Source: Asticcacaulis sp. YBE204 | GTDB taxonomy: Bacteria; Pseudomonadota; Alphaproteobacteria; Caulobacterales; Caulobacteraceae | Length of the DNA: 64,000 nt | Reading direction: 5' to 3' | Assembly (NCBI RefSeq): GCF_000495855.1 | Contig: NZ_AWGF01000022.1 | Location: 1 to 64,000 of the forward strand | In this document: piece after piece, positions 16,906 through 25,396 of the stretch | How the letters are laid out: each line of letters begins with the position of its first letter | How positions within the stretch are numbered: position 1 is the stretch's first letter | The notes under the pieces: generated by a model | What the model saw: only the letters and a program-made list of their open reading frames with translations | Told to the model about the DNA's origin: nothing | Databases searched by the model: none | Program-made: the position numbers and the translations under genes

Positions 16906-17835
16906 ATGCGCTACCGCCCCTTCGGACGATCCGGTCAGGCCCTCTCGACGCTGGGGCTGAAACTGTCGTGGTCGGGCGCGCGCCAGAGCCGTCAGATGGT
17001 CCACCGCCTGATCATGACGGCGCTGGAAAACGGTATCAACACCTATCATTTCGATTCGGCCCATCCCGACCTGCTGAAAACCGCCGCCGAGGCGCTCTCG
17101 GTCGTCGAACGCCGCCTGCTGTTCATCTCGCTCAGTGCTCACGAAGAAGGCGCGGCCGATCCGGCGGCGCAATATGCGCTCAACCCTTTGCGCGATCGTT
17201 TGAAACTGGTGGTCAAGGAATCCGGCCTGAAATGGGTCGATCTGCTGATGTTTCATGCGATCGGCTTCGACCGCATCCCCGACCAGAGCTGGGCCTTCCT
17301 CGACAGCCTGCGCCGCGCCAACATGCTGAAATTCACCGGCGCTTCGGCCAATACCGACCGCATTCAGGCCGTGGTCGACGACGGGCGCTTCAACATCCTC
17401 AAGACCGTGTTCGACATCGACACCTCGTGGGACAAGCGCCACCTGCTCGACTATGCCATCGCGCGCGGTATGACCATTTTCGGCCACGACTTCTACCCCG
17501 AAGCCTATCGCAAGGCGTCGGACGTGGTGCCAAAAGAAGCCCGCCGCGGCTTCTTCGGCGCACGGCCTGCCGACCCGCTCGCCGGCAGCGGTACCTACGC
17601 CTTCCTGCATCAGACCAATGGCTGGACGGCCGAGGAACTGTGCCTGTCCTTTGCCCTGACGCAGCCGACCCTGTCGACCATGCTGATCAGCCCGGATACA
17701 CCCGACCATCTGGAGGCACTAGCGGAAGTGCCCGAACGCATGATGCCGACCTCGGTCCCGGCACAGATTGAAATGGCGCGTTTTTCGCTTCAGGCTGCTG
17801 CCGCACGACGCGAAGAACTGAAAAAGAAGGCCTGA
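16906..17835 (+). CDS. Aldo/keto reductase-like protein with altered active site
   Basis: The 309-residue product has the AKR TIM-barrel layout: an MRYRPFGRSGQALSTLGLKLSW start, GINTYHFDSAHPD, a VDLLMFHAIGFDRIP segment and a C-terminal TLSTMLISPDTPDHLEALAE. The classical catalytic tetrad is Asp-Tyr-Lys-His. The Asp is present in HFDSAHPD, but the Tyr expected four or five residues later is missing, the Lys strand reads LLFISLSAHEEG, and the His can be matched only loosely to LLMFHA. It may not be an oxidoreductase. Its place between bolA and grxD (ribosome site AAGGAAA) suggests a link to iron-sulfur or redox sensing. Confidence 0.78.
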   Translation: MRYRPFGRSGQALSTLGLKLSWSGARQSRQMVHRLIMTALENGINTYHFDSAHPDLLKTAAEALSVVERRLLFISLSAHEEGAADPAAQYALNPLRDRLKLVVKESGLKWVDLLMFHAIGFDRIPDQSWAFLDSLRRANMLKFTGASANTDRIQAVVDDGRFNILKTVFDIDTSWDKRHLLDYAIARGMTIFGHDFYPEAYRKASDVVPKEARRGFFGARPADPLAGSGTYAFLHQTNGWTAEELCLSFALTQPTLSTMLISPDTPDHLEALAEVPERMMPTSVPAQIEMARFSLQAAAARREELKKKA

Positions 17836-17921
17836 TACGGGATTTAGAGGCATGGCGCGCTGGATTTAACGGTCCGACGTGCCTATATCGGTGAAAGTTC
17901 ATTTTCTGCCGGAGCCCTGCC

Positions 17922-18263
17922 GTGAGCCTCGATCCCGATTCCGAAGTCCATCAGTTCATCGACGCCACCGTCAAGAACAACCCCGTCGTCCTGTTCATGA
18001 AGGGGACCCCCGATGCCCCGCGCTGCGGCTTCTCGTCGCTGGCCGTGCAGGTGCTCGACCGTCTGGGGGTCGAATTCGCCGGTGTCGATGTCCTTCAGGA
18101 CAACGACCTGCGCGAAGGTATCAAGGCCTATACCGACTGGCCGACCATCCCGCAGCTCTATATCAAGGAAGAATTCGTCGGCGGTTCCGACATCATCCGC
18201 GAACTGTTCCAGTCGGGCGAACTCAAGACGCTTCTGGCTGAAAAGGGCGTTATAGACGCTTAA
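17922..18263 (+). CDS. grxD: Monothiol glutaredoxin (Grx4/GrxD type)
   Basis: Class II monothiol glutaredoxins carry [2Fe-2S] clusters using the active-site Cys and glutathione, often as heterodimers with BolA. The 113-residue product has the family's KGTPDAPRCGFSSLAVQVL motif (CGFS active site), WPTIPQLYIKEEFVGGSDI with the cis-Pro TIPQ and the glutathione-binding GGSD, and normal length. The GTG 2-3 bases earlier is not needed; ATG-like starts are clear in context (CCGTGAGCCTC, so the start is GTG). It is third in the bolA gene run. Confidence 0.96.
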   Translation: MSLDPDSEVHQFIDATVKNNPVVLFMKGTPDAPRCGFSSLAVQVLDRLGVEFAGVDVLQDNDLREGIKAYTDWPTIPQLYIKEEFVGGSDIIRELFQSGELKTLLAEKGVIDA

Positions 18264-18335
18264 GCTATCTCTCTCTGTTGACACCCCTTCCGGCATAGCT
18301 CTACCATTGGCAGAGACGTGTGGAGGGGGTTTTTC

Positions 18336-19928
18336 ATGTCCAGAGGGTTGTATCTTATCATCACTTTTTTGCTGCTCCTGTTTGGGAGCCAGCCCGCTGT
18401 CGCCGAATGGCGCCGCGCCGAAAGCGATCATTTCATCATCTATGGCGAGAGTACGCCGCGCGTCCTTGAGGCGCACGCGGTTCGTCTGGAAAAGTTCCAC
18501 TACATCCTGCACAGCTTCCAAGGCTTTGCGACTGACATCGACGGCCCGAAGCTTGAAGTTTATTACGTCAAGGATACGGACGATATTCGTCTGATCGTCC
18601 CCGGCATGGGCGAATCCGTCGCCGGATTTTATCGACTGTGCGATGCCGGTGAAATGGCCATTGCCATTGATTTCAACGACATGCGTTATGGCGAAGGCCG
18701 ACTGTCCGATCAGGAAGTCTCGACCAGCCAGATCGTTCTGTTCCATGAATACGGCCACCGCTTCATGTTTCAGTACGGACAGGTGCGCTACCCGGCGTGG
18801 TTCGTCGAAGGCTTCGCCGAATATTATTCCACGGTCCGTATGAAGGATAAGGAATTCCTGCTCGGCATGCCGTGGATAGGCCGTCATTCCCAGATCGAGG
18901 CGGTCGGTTTGCCGATCGACTACACGACCATTCTGAGCGGTAAACAGCGCGACCTGTCCGACGACAAGTACGAGAGCTACTATCCTCAGGCCTGGTTGCT
19001 CACGCATTACATCATGACCGATGCCCCGCGTCGTAAGGCCTTCGAAGCCTATCTGCTCGCCATCAATAATGGCGACGATCCGCTTGTGGCCTTCAAGACC
19101 CATATGGGCATCGATCCGGCCGATCTGAACAAGGTGCTCAAGGCCTATTTCTTCAAGGGCCTGACCTCGACCTACTACTCCGTACCCGAAATGCCGGTTT
19201 TCAAGGTGACGGTCAGTGCCGTACCGATGACCGACCGACGCCTGCTTTTATGGGATGCCACCGCCAAGACCTGTGCCTCCAAGACCCATAAGGCAACGAT
19301 TCTGGAGCGCATTCGCACGACCACGGCCAAGAATACCGACCCGTTCAGCCGGTCGGCGCAAATTCATGCCGAGGCCAATTTCGGCGATCCCGCCAAGGCG
19401 ATTGCACAGTTGGGGCAGCCCGCGGCGGAAGATGCCGATTCGCTGTTCTGGCTCGGCTACGCCTGGTATCGCGTTTCACAAGAGAGCGATGACAGCGCCC
19501 GCACCGCCGAGGCGCTCAAGAACGCCCGCACCTATTTGATGCAGGCCTACAAGGCGCGTCCGGCCGCGGCGGCGACGCTCTACTATCTGTCGCTCGCTCA
19601 GAAGGACCGCCCCGGCTATCCCAACGCGACGGCCCTGAATGCGGCGGTCGAAGCGGCCAACCTGTCCGCCGGCAACAGCGCCTACGTCTTTCACGCCGCC
19701 ATCCTGCTGATACAGTCGGACCGCGCCCCGGAAGCGGCCATCCTGCTGGCTCCGCTGGCCAGCAGCCCGCACGGCGGCAAGATGACCGAACGCCTCAAGA
19801 AGGTGATTACCGCCATCAACGAGAAACAATCCAGACAGCAGATCCTCTCGCTTCTGTCGTCGGGCGACGAATTGAAGGACGAGGACGAAGAGGACGAGGA
19901 AAAGGAAAAGGAAAAGGGCAAGAAATAG
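18336..19928 (+). CDS. Secreted gluzincin-type metallopeptidase-like protein with TPR-like half and charged tail
   Basis: ATG 18336 follows GGAGGGGG and gives 530 residues with a signal peptide (LIITFLLLLFGSQPAVA). The zinc site is HEYGH (137-141) with a downstream WFVEGFAEYY providing the likely third ligand Glu158, the DUF1570-like peptidase-MA pattern. Then come helical segments that resemble TPRs (SLFWLGYAWYRVSQ, AATLYYLSLAQKD, AYVFHAAILLIQSD). The last 20 or so residues alternate Asp/Glu and Lys (DEDEEDEEKEKEKGKK), which is unusual for an exported protein. Substrate unknown. It is monocistronic with a strong terminator. Confidence 0.82.
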   Translation: MSRGLYLIITFLLLLFGSQPAVAEWRRAESDHFIIYGESTPRVLEAHAVRLEKFHYILHSFQGFATDIDGPKLEVYYVKDTDDIRLIVPGMGESVAGFYRLCDAGEMAIAIDFNDMRYGEGRLSDQEVSTSQIVLFHEYGHRFMFQYGQVRYPAWFVEGFAEYYSTVRMKDKEFLLGMPWIGRHSQIEAVGLPIDYTTILSGKQRDLSDDKYESYYPQAWLLTHYIMTDAPRRKAFEAYLLAINNGDDPLVAFKTHMGIDPADLNKVLKAYFFKGLTSTYYSVPEMPVFKVTVSAVPMTDRRLLLWDATAKTCASKTHKATILERIRTTTAKNTDPFSRSAQIHAEANFGDPAKAIAQLGQPAAEDADSLFWLGYAWYRVSQESDDSARTAEALKNARTYLMQAYKARPAAAATLYYLSLAQKDRPGYPNATALNAAVEAANLSAGNSAYVFHAAILLIQSDRAPEAAILLAPLASSPHGGKMTERLKKVITAINEKQSRQQILSLLSSGDELKDEDEEDEEKEKEKGKK

Positions 19929-19932
19929 GCCG

Positions 19933-19972
19933 CAAAAAACCCCGGAAGGCGAACCTTCCGGGGTTTTTTATA
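19933..19972 (+). terminator. Intrinsic terminator after the metallopeptidase-like gene
   Basis: The stem AAACCCCGGAAGG / CCTTCCGGGGTTT with loop CGAA is followed by TTTTATATTT, starting a few bases after the stop at 19928. Confidence 0.9.
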
Positions 19973-19998
19973 TTTACCTTAAGCCGTAATGACGCGGC

Positions 19999-20066
19999 GA
20001 AACGAAGTTCGGCGCAGCCAAAATGCCTGGCTTTTGAGCACCCGAAGCGAAGTGTACTTAAGTACA
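19999..20066. repeat. 25-bp dispersed repeat copy 2 plus TGTACTTAAGTACA palindrome
   Basis: Bases 19999-20023 repeat 2383-2407 exactly. Thirty bases on lies a perfect 14-bp palindrome, TGTACTTAAGTACA (20053-20066), with AAGCG before it and GCGC after it, a layout echoed at 48391-48425. Both lie in the spacer between convergent genes. Confidence 0.65.
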
Positions 20067-20116
20067 TGAGCAAGGGCGCGCAAAAAGACGGGCATTTGCA
20101 GCCCGTCAGGACGCGC

Positions 20117-20734
20117 TTAAGACGAGTAGTATTCGACGATCAGGTTCGGCTCCATCTTCACCGGATACGGCACTTCGGCCAGTTCCGGCAGACGGATGAG
20201 CGTGGCGCGCTGCGCCTTGGCGTCGATTTCGATGTAGTCCGGCACGTCGCGCTCGGGCGATTGCAGGGCTTCGAGGACCAGAGCCATGTTGCGCGAACGC
20301 TCACGGACCTCAACAACGTCACCGGCCTTGCAGCGGTAGGAGGCGATGTTCACCTTCTTGCCGTTGACGAGGACGTGGCCGTGGTTGACGAACTGACGGG
20401 CCGCCCAGACGGTCGGCACGAACTTGGCGCGGTACACGACGGCGTCCAGACGGCACTCGAGGAGCGCGATCAGGTTTTCCGAGGTGTTGCCCTTGCGGCG
20501 GTCGGCTTCTTCATAGATCTTCGAGAATTGCTTCTCGGTGATGTTGCCGTAGTAACCCTTCAGCTTTTGCTTGGCGCGAAGTTGCAGACCGAAGTCCGAA
20601 ACCTTTTGCTTGCGGCGCTGGCCGTGCTGGCCCGGGCCGTAGGAGCGCTTGTTGACGGGGGACTTGGGACGGCCCCACAGGTTTTCACCCATGGCGCGGT
20701 CAAGCTTGTACTTGGCGCTGTGGCGCTTCGACAT
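20117..20734 (-). CDS. rpsD: 30S ribosomal protein S4
   Basis: S4 binds 16S rRNA early in small-subunit assembly and in many bacteria represses its own operon. The 205-residue product is a full-length S4: the N-terminal [20 protein letters not shown], a [20 protein letters not shown]-like basic segment, then the S4 RNA-binding domain ([36 protein letters not shown]) and the VEYYSS end. It stands alone, not in the alpha operon, as is common in alphaproteobacteria. No zinc cysteines occur at the N-terminus, so it is the zinc-free form. Confidence 0.99.
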   Translation of the reverse strand: MSKRHSAKYKLDRAMGENLWGRPKSPVNKRSYGPGQHGQRRKQKVSDFGLQLRAKQKLKGYYGNITEKQFSKIYEEADRRKGNTSENLIALLECRLDAVVYRAKFVPTVWAARQFVNHGHVLVNGKKVNIASYRCKAGDVVEVRERSRNMALVLEALQSPERDVPDYIEIDAKAQRATLIRLPELAEVPYPVKMEPNLIVEYYSS

Positions 20735-20896
20735 AGTCTTTACCTATATATAACCCTGGCCGGCGTCCCGCGGTAGTGCGAGACAGCGATTTCAACGGCG
20801 GTGCAGGATCAACCCGTAATAACCGGCATCCTTGCGGAGACGGTGAAAGCGGGCCTTATGGTCGATAAGCCCTGCCCTGTCAAGCGTTGGAGGCGA

Positions 20897-22219
20897 CTAT
20901 TCCTCGTCCTCATCGTCCTTCGCCTTCTTTGGCGCTATGGGCTCGAACAACAGCTTGTCGATGCGGCGTTCGTCCATATCGACGACCTCGACCTTATGGT
21001 GGCCCAGCGTCAGCACTTCGCCTTCCTTGGGGAAGCGCCCCAGCTTTTGCAGCACGAGGCCGGCAACGGTATGATACCCGGTACCCGGTTCGTAGGCCTC
21101 GCCGATGGCTTCGGACAACTCGAACAGGTCGGCGCGACCATCGACCAGGAACGAGCCGTCCTCGCGATGGACGATCATCAGGCGGTCGTCGTCGTGGTCT
21201 TCGTTGAAGTCGCCCGCGATCATTTCCAGCAGATCGGTCGGCGTCAGAACGCCTTCGATGGTACCGAACTCGTTGATCACGAAGGCGATATGCAGTTTCG
21301 AGGCCTTGAACAGCTCCAGCGCGCGCAGGAGCGACGTCGTTTCGGGGATATAGATCGGCTCGGCGACCATCGATTCCAGATCGAGCGGTTGCCCGCCCAG
21401 AAGCGCGTCGGCGACGTCGCGCTTATGCAGGACGCCGATGGGGGAATCCATGTCCTGACCGCGCACCACGACGATGCGCGAATAGGGACAGTCGCGGATG
21501 TCGCTGCGGATAGTCGCCTCTTCGTCATCGAGCGAAATCCAGAACACCTCGGTGCGCGGCGTCATGGCCACGCGCGCCGGACGGTCGCCCAGACGCATGA
21601 CTTCGGTCATCATGGCCTGTTCCGCCGGCTCGATCAGGCCCGCGCCCATGCCTTCGGCCAGAGCGGTTTCGACCTCTTCCTGCGTGATGGTCTCGCCCTT
21701 TTCGTCGCGGATGCCGAGCAGACGCAGGACCAAGGTCGTCGAACCGGTCAACAGGGTCACGAACGGCCCCATGGCCAGCGCCATGAACGACAGAGGACGC
21801 GAAATGACCCCGGCTATGGTTTCCGGATAGATCAGGGCCAGACGCTTGGGGACCAGTTCACCGACGATCAGCGACAGATAGGTCAACAGCACAACGACCA
21901 CACCGGTCGAGAGCGCTTCGCTATAGGCCGCCATGGCCGGGAAATAGGATTCGAGCAGCTTGTCGAGTTCGGCAGCGATGGTCGCCTGACCATAGGCACC
22001 GGCCAGAATACCGATCAGGGTAATGCCGACCTGCACCGCCGACAGAAAACGCGTCGGGTCCTGCGACAGCTTCAGGGCTTGCGCGGCCCCCTTATCCCCC
22101 TTGTCCGCGCGGCTCTGAAGTTTGGCGCGACGAGACGACACCACGGCCAGTTCGGACATGGCGAATATGCCGTTCAACACCACCAGAAGGAGGACGACGA
22201 CACAGGCGATCAGCAACAT
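20897..22219 (-). CDS. CNNM/CorC-family membrane protein (hemolysin-like, CBS domains)
   Basis: These proteins are linked to Mg2+/Co2+ transport. From ATG 22219 the product has about 440 residues. It contains a CNNM transmembrane domain with three or four helices (LLIACVVVLLLVVLNGIFAMSELAVVSSR, AVQVGITLIGILAGAYG, VVVVLLTYLSLIVGELVPKRLAL). A CBS pair follows (about 215-330, VAMTPRTEVFWISLD and FGTIEGVLTPTDLLEMIAGD). The C-terminal CorC_HlyC domain (DGSFLVDGRADLFELSEAIG, TVAGLVLQKLGRFPKEGE) ends in an acidic tail. A start at 22294 would add 25 residues before the first helix. It is probably monocistronic. Confidence 0.92.
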   Translation of the reverse strand: MLLIACVVVLLLVVLNGIFAMSELAVVSSRRAKLQSRADKGDKGAAQALKLSQDPTRFLSAVQVGITLIGILAGAYGQATIAAELDKLLESYFPAMAAYSEALSTGVVVVLLTYLSLIVGELVPKRLALIYPETIAGVISRPLSFMALAMGPFVTLLTGSTTLVLRLLGIRDEKGETITQEEVETALAEGMGAGLIEPAEQAMMTEVMRLGDRPARVAMTPRTEVFWISLDDEEATIRSDIRDCPYSRIVVVRGQDMDSPIGVLHKRDVADALLGGQPLDLESMVAEPIYIPETTSLLRALELFKASKLHIAFVINEFGTIEGVLTPTDLLEMIAGDFNEDHDDDRLMIVHREDGSFLVDGRADLFELSEAIGEAYEPGTGYHTVAGLVLQKLGRFPKEGEVLTLGHHKVEVVDMDERRIDKLLFEPIAPKKAKDDEDEE

Positions 22220-22351
22220 GGGGGAAGGAATCCGAGACGAAGCCAGAATGGCGGCTCCGCTTTCGACCCTAAAGGCGATTGCATTGCTTCGCAACGGCGA
22301 AGGCCGTTATATTTATATGACAGGCCGCTAAATTCTGCGTGATACGGACAA

Positions 22352-23233
22352 TCAGGCTTTCAGCCGCGTGGCGTGGAATTCCAGATGATCGTCGATGAAG
22401 CTGGCGATGAAATAGTAGCTGTGGTCATAGCCTTCATGACGGCGCAAGGTCAGTTTCTGCCCCACCACCTTAGCGGCCTGCTCCAGCAAATGCGGCATGA
22501 GTTGCGTGTTGATGAACGGATCGGCCAGGCCCTGATCGATCAGGATTTCGTCGTAGGACAAGGCCTTGCCCTTGGCTAGCCGCATGGCCGCGTCGTAGGT
22601 TTCCCACGTGTCATGGTTCGGCCCCAGATAGCCCGCCATGGCCTTTTGCCCCCACGGGCAGTGGACCGGCGAGGCGATCGGCGCAAAGGCCGAGACCGAT
22701 TTGAACAGGCTGGAATAGTTCATGGCGAGCGTCAAAGCCCCATGCCCGCCCATCGAATGCCCCGAAATACCGACCCGCGTCAGGTCGGCCGGAAATTGCG
22801 CGCCTATCAGCTCAAGCAGGTCGCGTGTGACATAGGTTTCCATCTGGAAATGCGGTGCCCACGGGTTCTGCGTCGCGTTGACGTAAAACCCTGCCCCCTG
22901 CCCCATATCATAGGCTTCGTCATTGGCGACGCCCTCGCCGCGCGGCGAAGTGTCGGGGGCGACGACGATCAGGCCTAGTTCGGCGGCTTTTTTGTAAGCC
23001 CCGGCTTTTTCGGTGAAATTATTGGCGGTGCAGGTCAGACCGGACAGCCAGAGGAAAACCGGAAAAGGCCCCTCGCCTTCAGGCACGAATACGGTCAGCG
23101 CCATCGGCGTTCTGGTCGCTGCGGAGTCGTGTTTGAGGAAATAGAGCGTCCCGCCATGCAGGGCGTGCTGCGCGGTGATTTCGGCCTTTATCGCCGGGGT
23201 CGCCGTGACTTCATCACTATCCAGAACAAGCAT
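22352..23233 (-). CDS. fghA: S-formylglutathione hydrolase
   Basis: FghA hydrolyses S-formylglutathione to formate and glutathione, the last step of glutathione-dependent formaldehyde removal. The 293-residue alpha/beta hydrolase shows WLSGLTCTANNFTEKAG, the nucleophile elbow GISGHSMGGHGAL with the catalytic Ser, an Asp in IDQGLADPFI, and His in RRHEGYDHSYYFIASFIDDH. These are all diagnostic of the esterase D/FghA family. It is third in the adhC-GNAT-fghA run, 10 bp after the GNAT stop, which confirms pathway assignment. Confidence 0.97.
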   Translation of the reverse strand: MLVLDSDEVTATPAIKAEITAQHALHGGTLYFLKHDSAATRTPMALTVFVPEGEGPFPVFLWLSGLTCTANNFTEKAGAYKKAAELGLIVVAPDTSPRGEGVANDEAYDMGQGAGFYVNATQNPWAPHFQMETYVTRDLLELIGAQFPADLTRVGISGHSMGGHGALTLAMNYSSLFKSVSAFAPIASPVHCPWGQKAMAGYLGPNHDTWETYDAAMRLAKGKALSYDEILIDQGLADPFINTQLMPHLLEQAAKVVGQKLTLRRHEGYDHSYYFIASFIDDHLEFHATRLKA

Positions 23234-23243
23234 GGAAGCCTCC

Positions 23244-24005
23244 TTAAATAAGCCGGCGCATCAGGACCGCCGGAAGGATAAGCCCTTCCCCCATATGAAT
23301 CTCAATCGAATTTTCCTTCTTGAATCCAAGATTGGCATAAAAACCCTCGGCATTCAGTCCGGAAAAGCAGACGAATTCACGAAACCCCTGCGCCTTGGCC
23401 TCTTTCAGGCAGTGATCGAACAGCCGCCGCCCCAGCCCGTACCCGGCAAAGTCCGGATGGGTGGCGAACGAGCGGATATGGGCTACGCCTTCGATGATCT
23501 CGTTCGAGCCCGGCATGCCGCGGCTGAACCCGCCGCTGGCGGCGATCTGCCCGTCCATATCGGCCATGACGTAGAAGGTACCGGAGGTCAGTTGCGACGG
23601 ATCGAGGACGCTGACTAGCGGCAGAAGGTCCTCGACCAGATCCGAACCATAGGCACGGTGCAGCCCCTCCTCGAAGGCCAGTTCCAGCATGTCCTCGATC
23701 TCGGCGCGGTCTTCGGGCCGGGCGACGCTGAGGGTCAGGCTTTCGGCGTAGTCGCGCTCGTCGCCGGAATCGACGCCGTAAAGCACGTGCGGCTCCCACG
23801 GCCACGACCCGTGCCAGTTCTTTTGCAGACAGGCTGAGTGCGCCCAGAAATCCTGCGCCAGCGGGGCGAATTTCTGCGCGCGCCAGTGCGGCATCCAGGT
23901 CGCCGTCAGCGTCACCGCCGCCGATTCGTCCTCGATGATTTCCGAACAATAGACGCAGCTATAGGGCTCTACGTGTTCGATTTCGATGTCGTCGTCTTCG
24001 TCCAT
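23244..24005 (-). CDS. GNAT acetyltransferase with N-terminal Cys/His domain, inside the formaldehyde operon
   Basis: The 253-residue product has two parts. Residues 1-85 are acidic, with CVYC near 17-20 and HSAC near 56-59 set in aromatic-rich sequence (WMPHWRAQKF, WHGSWPWEPH); the Cys/His spacing suggests a zinc-binding module. Residues 90-253 are a GNAT domain: SVARPEDRAEIEDML, a GVAHIRSFATHPDFAGYGLGRRLFDHCL acetyl-CoA loop (GYGLGRR), and FYANLGFKKE. Start and stop are within 1 and 10 bp of adhC and fghA, so it is co-expressed with them. A target linked to formaldehyde or glutathione is an inference only. Confidence 0.82.
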   Translation of the reverse strand: MDEDDDIEIEHVEPYSCVYCSEIIEDESAAVTLTATWMPHWRAQKFAPLAQDFWAHSACLQKNWHGSWPWEPHVLYGVDSGDERDYAESLTLSVARPEDRAEIEDMLELAFEEGLHRAYGSDLVEDLLPLVSVLDPSQLTSGTFYVMADMDGQIAASGGFSRGMPGSNEIIEGVAHIRSFATHPDFAGYGLGRRLFDHCLKEAKAQGFREFVCFSGLNAEGFYANLGFKKENSIEIHMGEGLILPAVLMRRLI

Positions 24006-24006
24006 C

Positions 24007-25116
24007 TTAGAACACTATGACCGAACGGATCGATTCACCAGCGTGCATGAGGTCGAAGGCCTCATTGATGCGCTCCAGCGGCAGGGTGTGAGTGATCATC
24101 GGGTCGATCTCGATCTTGCCGTCCATATACCAGTCGACGATCTTCGGCACGTCGGTACGGCCGCGCGCGCCGCCGAAGGCCGAGCCCTTCCACACGCGCC
24201 CGGTGACCAACTGGAACGGACGGGTCTTGATCTCGGCGCCCGCCGGGGCCACCCCGATGACGATGCTCTCGCCCCAGCCGCGATGGCAAGCCTCCAGCGC
24301 CTGACGCATGACGTCGACATTGCCGGTGCAGTCGAAGGTGTAGTCTGCCCCGCCGCCGGTCAGCTCGACCAGATGCGCCACGATATCCCCCTGCACTTTC
24401 AGCGGGTTGACGAAGTGGGTCATGCCGAAGCGCTCGCCCCACTCGGCCTTGCTGTCGTTAAGGTCCACGCCGATGATCTTGTCCGCGCCGACCAGCTTGA
24501 GCCCCTGAATGACGTTGAGCCCGATGCCACCAAGACCGAAGACCACGGCATTGGCGCCCGGTTCGACCTGCGCCGTATGGATCACCGCGCCGACGCCGGT
24601 GGTCACGCCGCAACCGATATAGCAGGCCTTGTCGAACGGCGCGTCGGGGCGGATTTTCGCCAGCGCGATTTCCGGCAGGACCGTATGATTGGCAAAGGTC
24701 GAGCAGCCCATATAATGATGGATCGCCTGCCCCTTATAGGAAAAACGCGAGGTACCGTCGGGCATCAGGCCCTTGCCCTGCGTGCCGCGAATCGCCGTAC
24801 ACAGGTTGGTCTTGCGGCTGAGGCACGACTTGCACTGACGGCATTCGGGCGTATAGAGCGGGATGACGTGGTCGCCCGGCTTGAGCGATGTGACGCCCGG
24901 ACCGACCTCAAGCACCACGCCCGCGCCTTCGTGGCCGAGGATCGAGGGGAACAGGCCCTCCGAATCGAGCCCGTCCAGCGTATAGGCGTCGGTGTGGCAC
25001 ACCCCTGTGGCCTTGATTTCGACCAGCACTTCACCGTGGCGCGGCCCGTCAAGATCAACCTCGACGATTTCCAGCGGCTTCTTGGCCTCAAAGGCGACGG
25101 CGGCGCGGGTTTTCAT
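24007..25116 (-). CDS. adhC: S-(hydroxymethyl)glutathione dehydrogenase / class III alcohol dehydrogenase
   Basis: The enzyme oxidises the spontaneous formaldehyde-glutathione adduct to S-formylglutathione with NAD+. ATG 25116 has an AGGAG site and gives 369 residues. It shows the catalytic-zinc region [18 protein letters not shown] and GHEGAGVV, the four structural-zinc Cys in [15 protein letters not shown], the class [18 protein letters not shown], and the Rossmann motif [13 protein letters not shown]. The class III Arg position fits (SIRSVIVF end). It is the first gene of the operon with the GNAT and fghA. The start upstream at 25137 lacks a ribosome site. Confidence 0.97.
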   Translation of the reverse strand: MKTRAAVAFEAKKPLEIVEVDLDGPRHGEVLVEIKATGVCHTDAYTLDGLDSEGLFPSILGHEGAGVVLEVGPGVTSLKPGDHVIPLYTPECRQCKSCLSRKTNLCTAIRGTQGKGLMPDGTSRFSYKGQAIHHYMGCSTFANHTVLPEIALAKIRPDAPFDKACYIGCGVTTGVGAVIHTAQVEPGANAVVFGLGGIGLNVIQGLKLVGADKIIGVDLNDSKAEWGERFGMTHFVNPLKVQGDIVAHLVELTGGGADYTFDCTGNVDVMRQALEACHRGWGESIVIGVAPAGAEIKTRPFQLVTGRVWKGSAFGGARGRTDVPKIVDWYMDGKIEIDPMITHTLPLERINEAFDLMHAGESIRSVIVF

Positions 25117-25396
25117 GGCGGTGCTCCTGATCTTCAACTCCGCGTAACTTAGGGCGTCCGGTTACCTCGCTGCAAGTCAAAAGCCCCGGACACGCTTCAA
25201 TAGCCGTGCATGATTGCAATCTCAGATATTGCAGACAGGCCGTACATATTTGTAATTCCTACGCTTTCCCGGCTTCTACAGGAATTGTTAAGGATGACGG
25301 CGTACATCCTGTAACCGGGTTATATACCCGCAGATTTCAGCCTGAGGTGAGACAGGCGCGTTCGAGCAGGCCCATATCTATGGGCGGGGTAAGATT

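Noticed and set aside
20801-22342. 513-residue plus-strand open frame
   Set aside because: Antisense of the CNNM/CorC gene, with His/Gln/Arg-rich composition and no recognisable domain.
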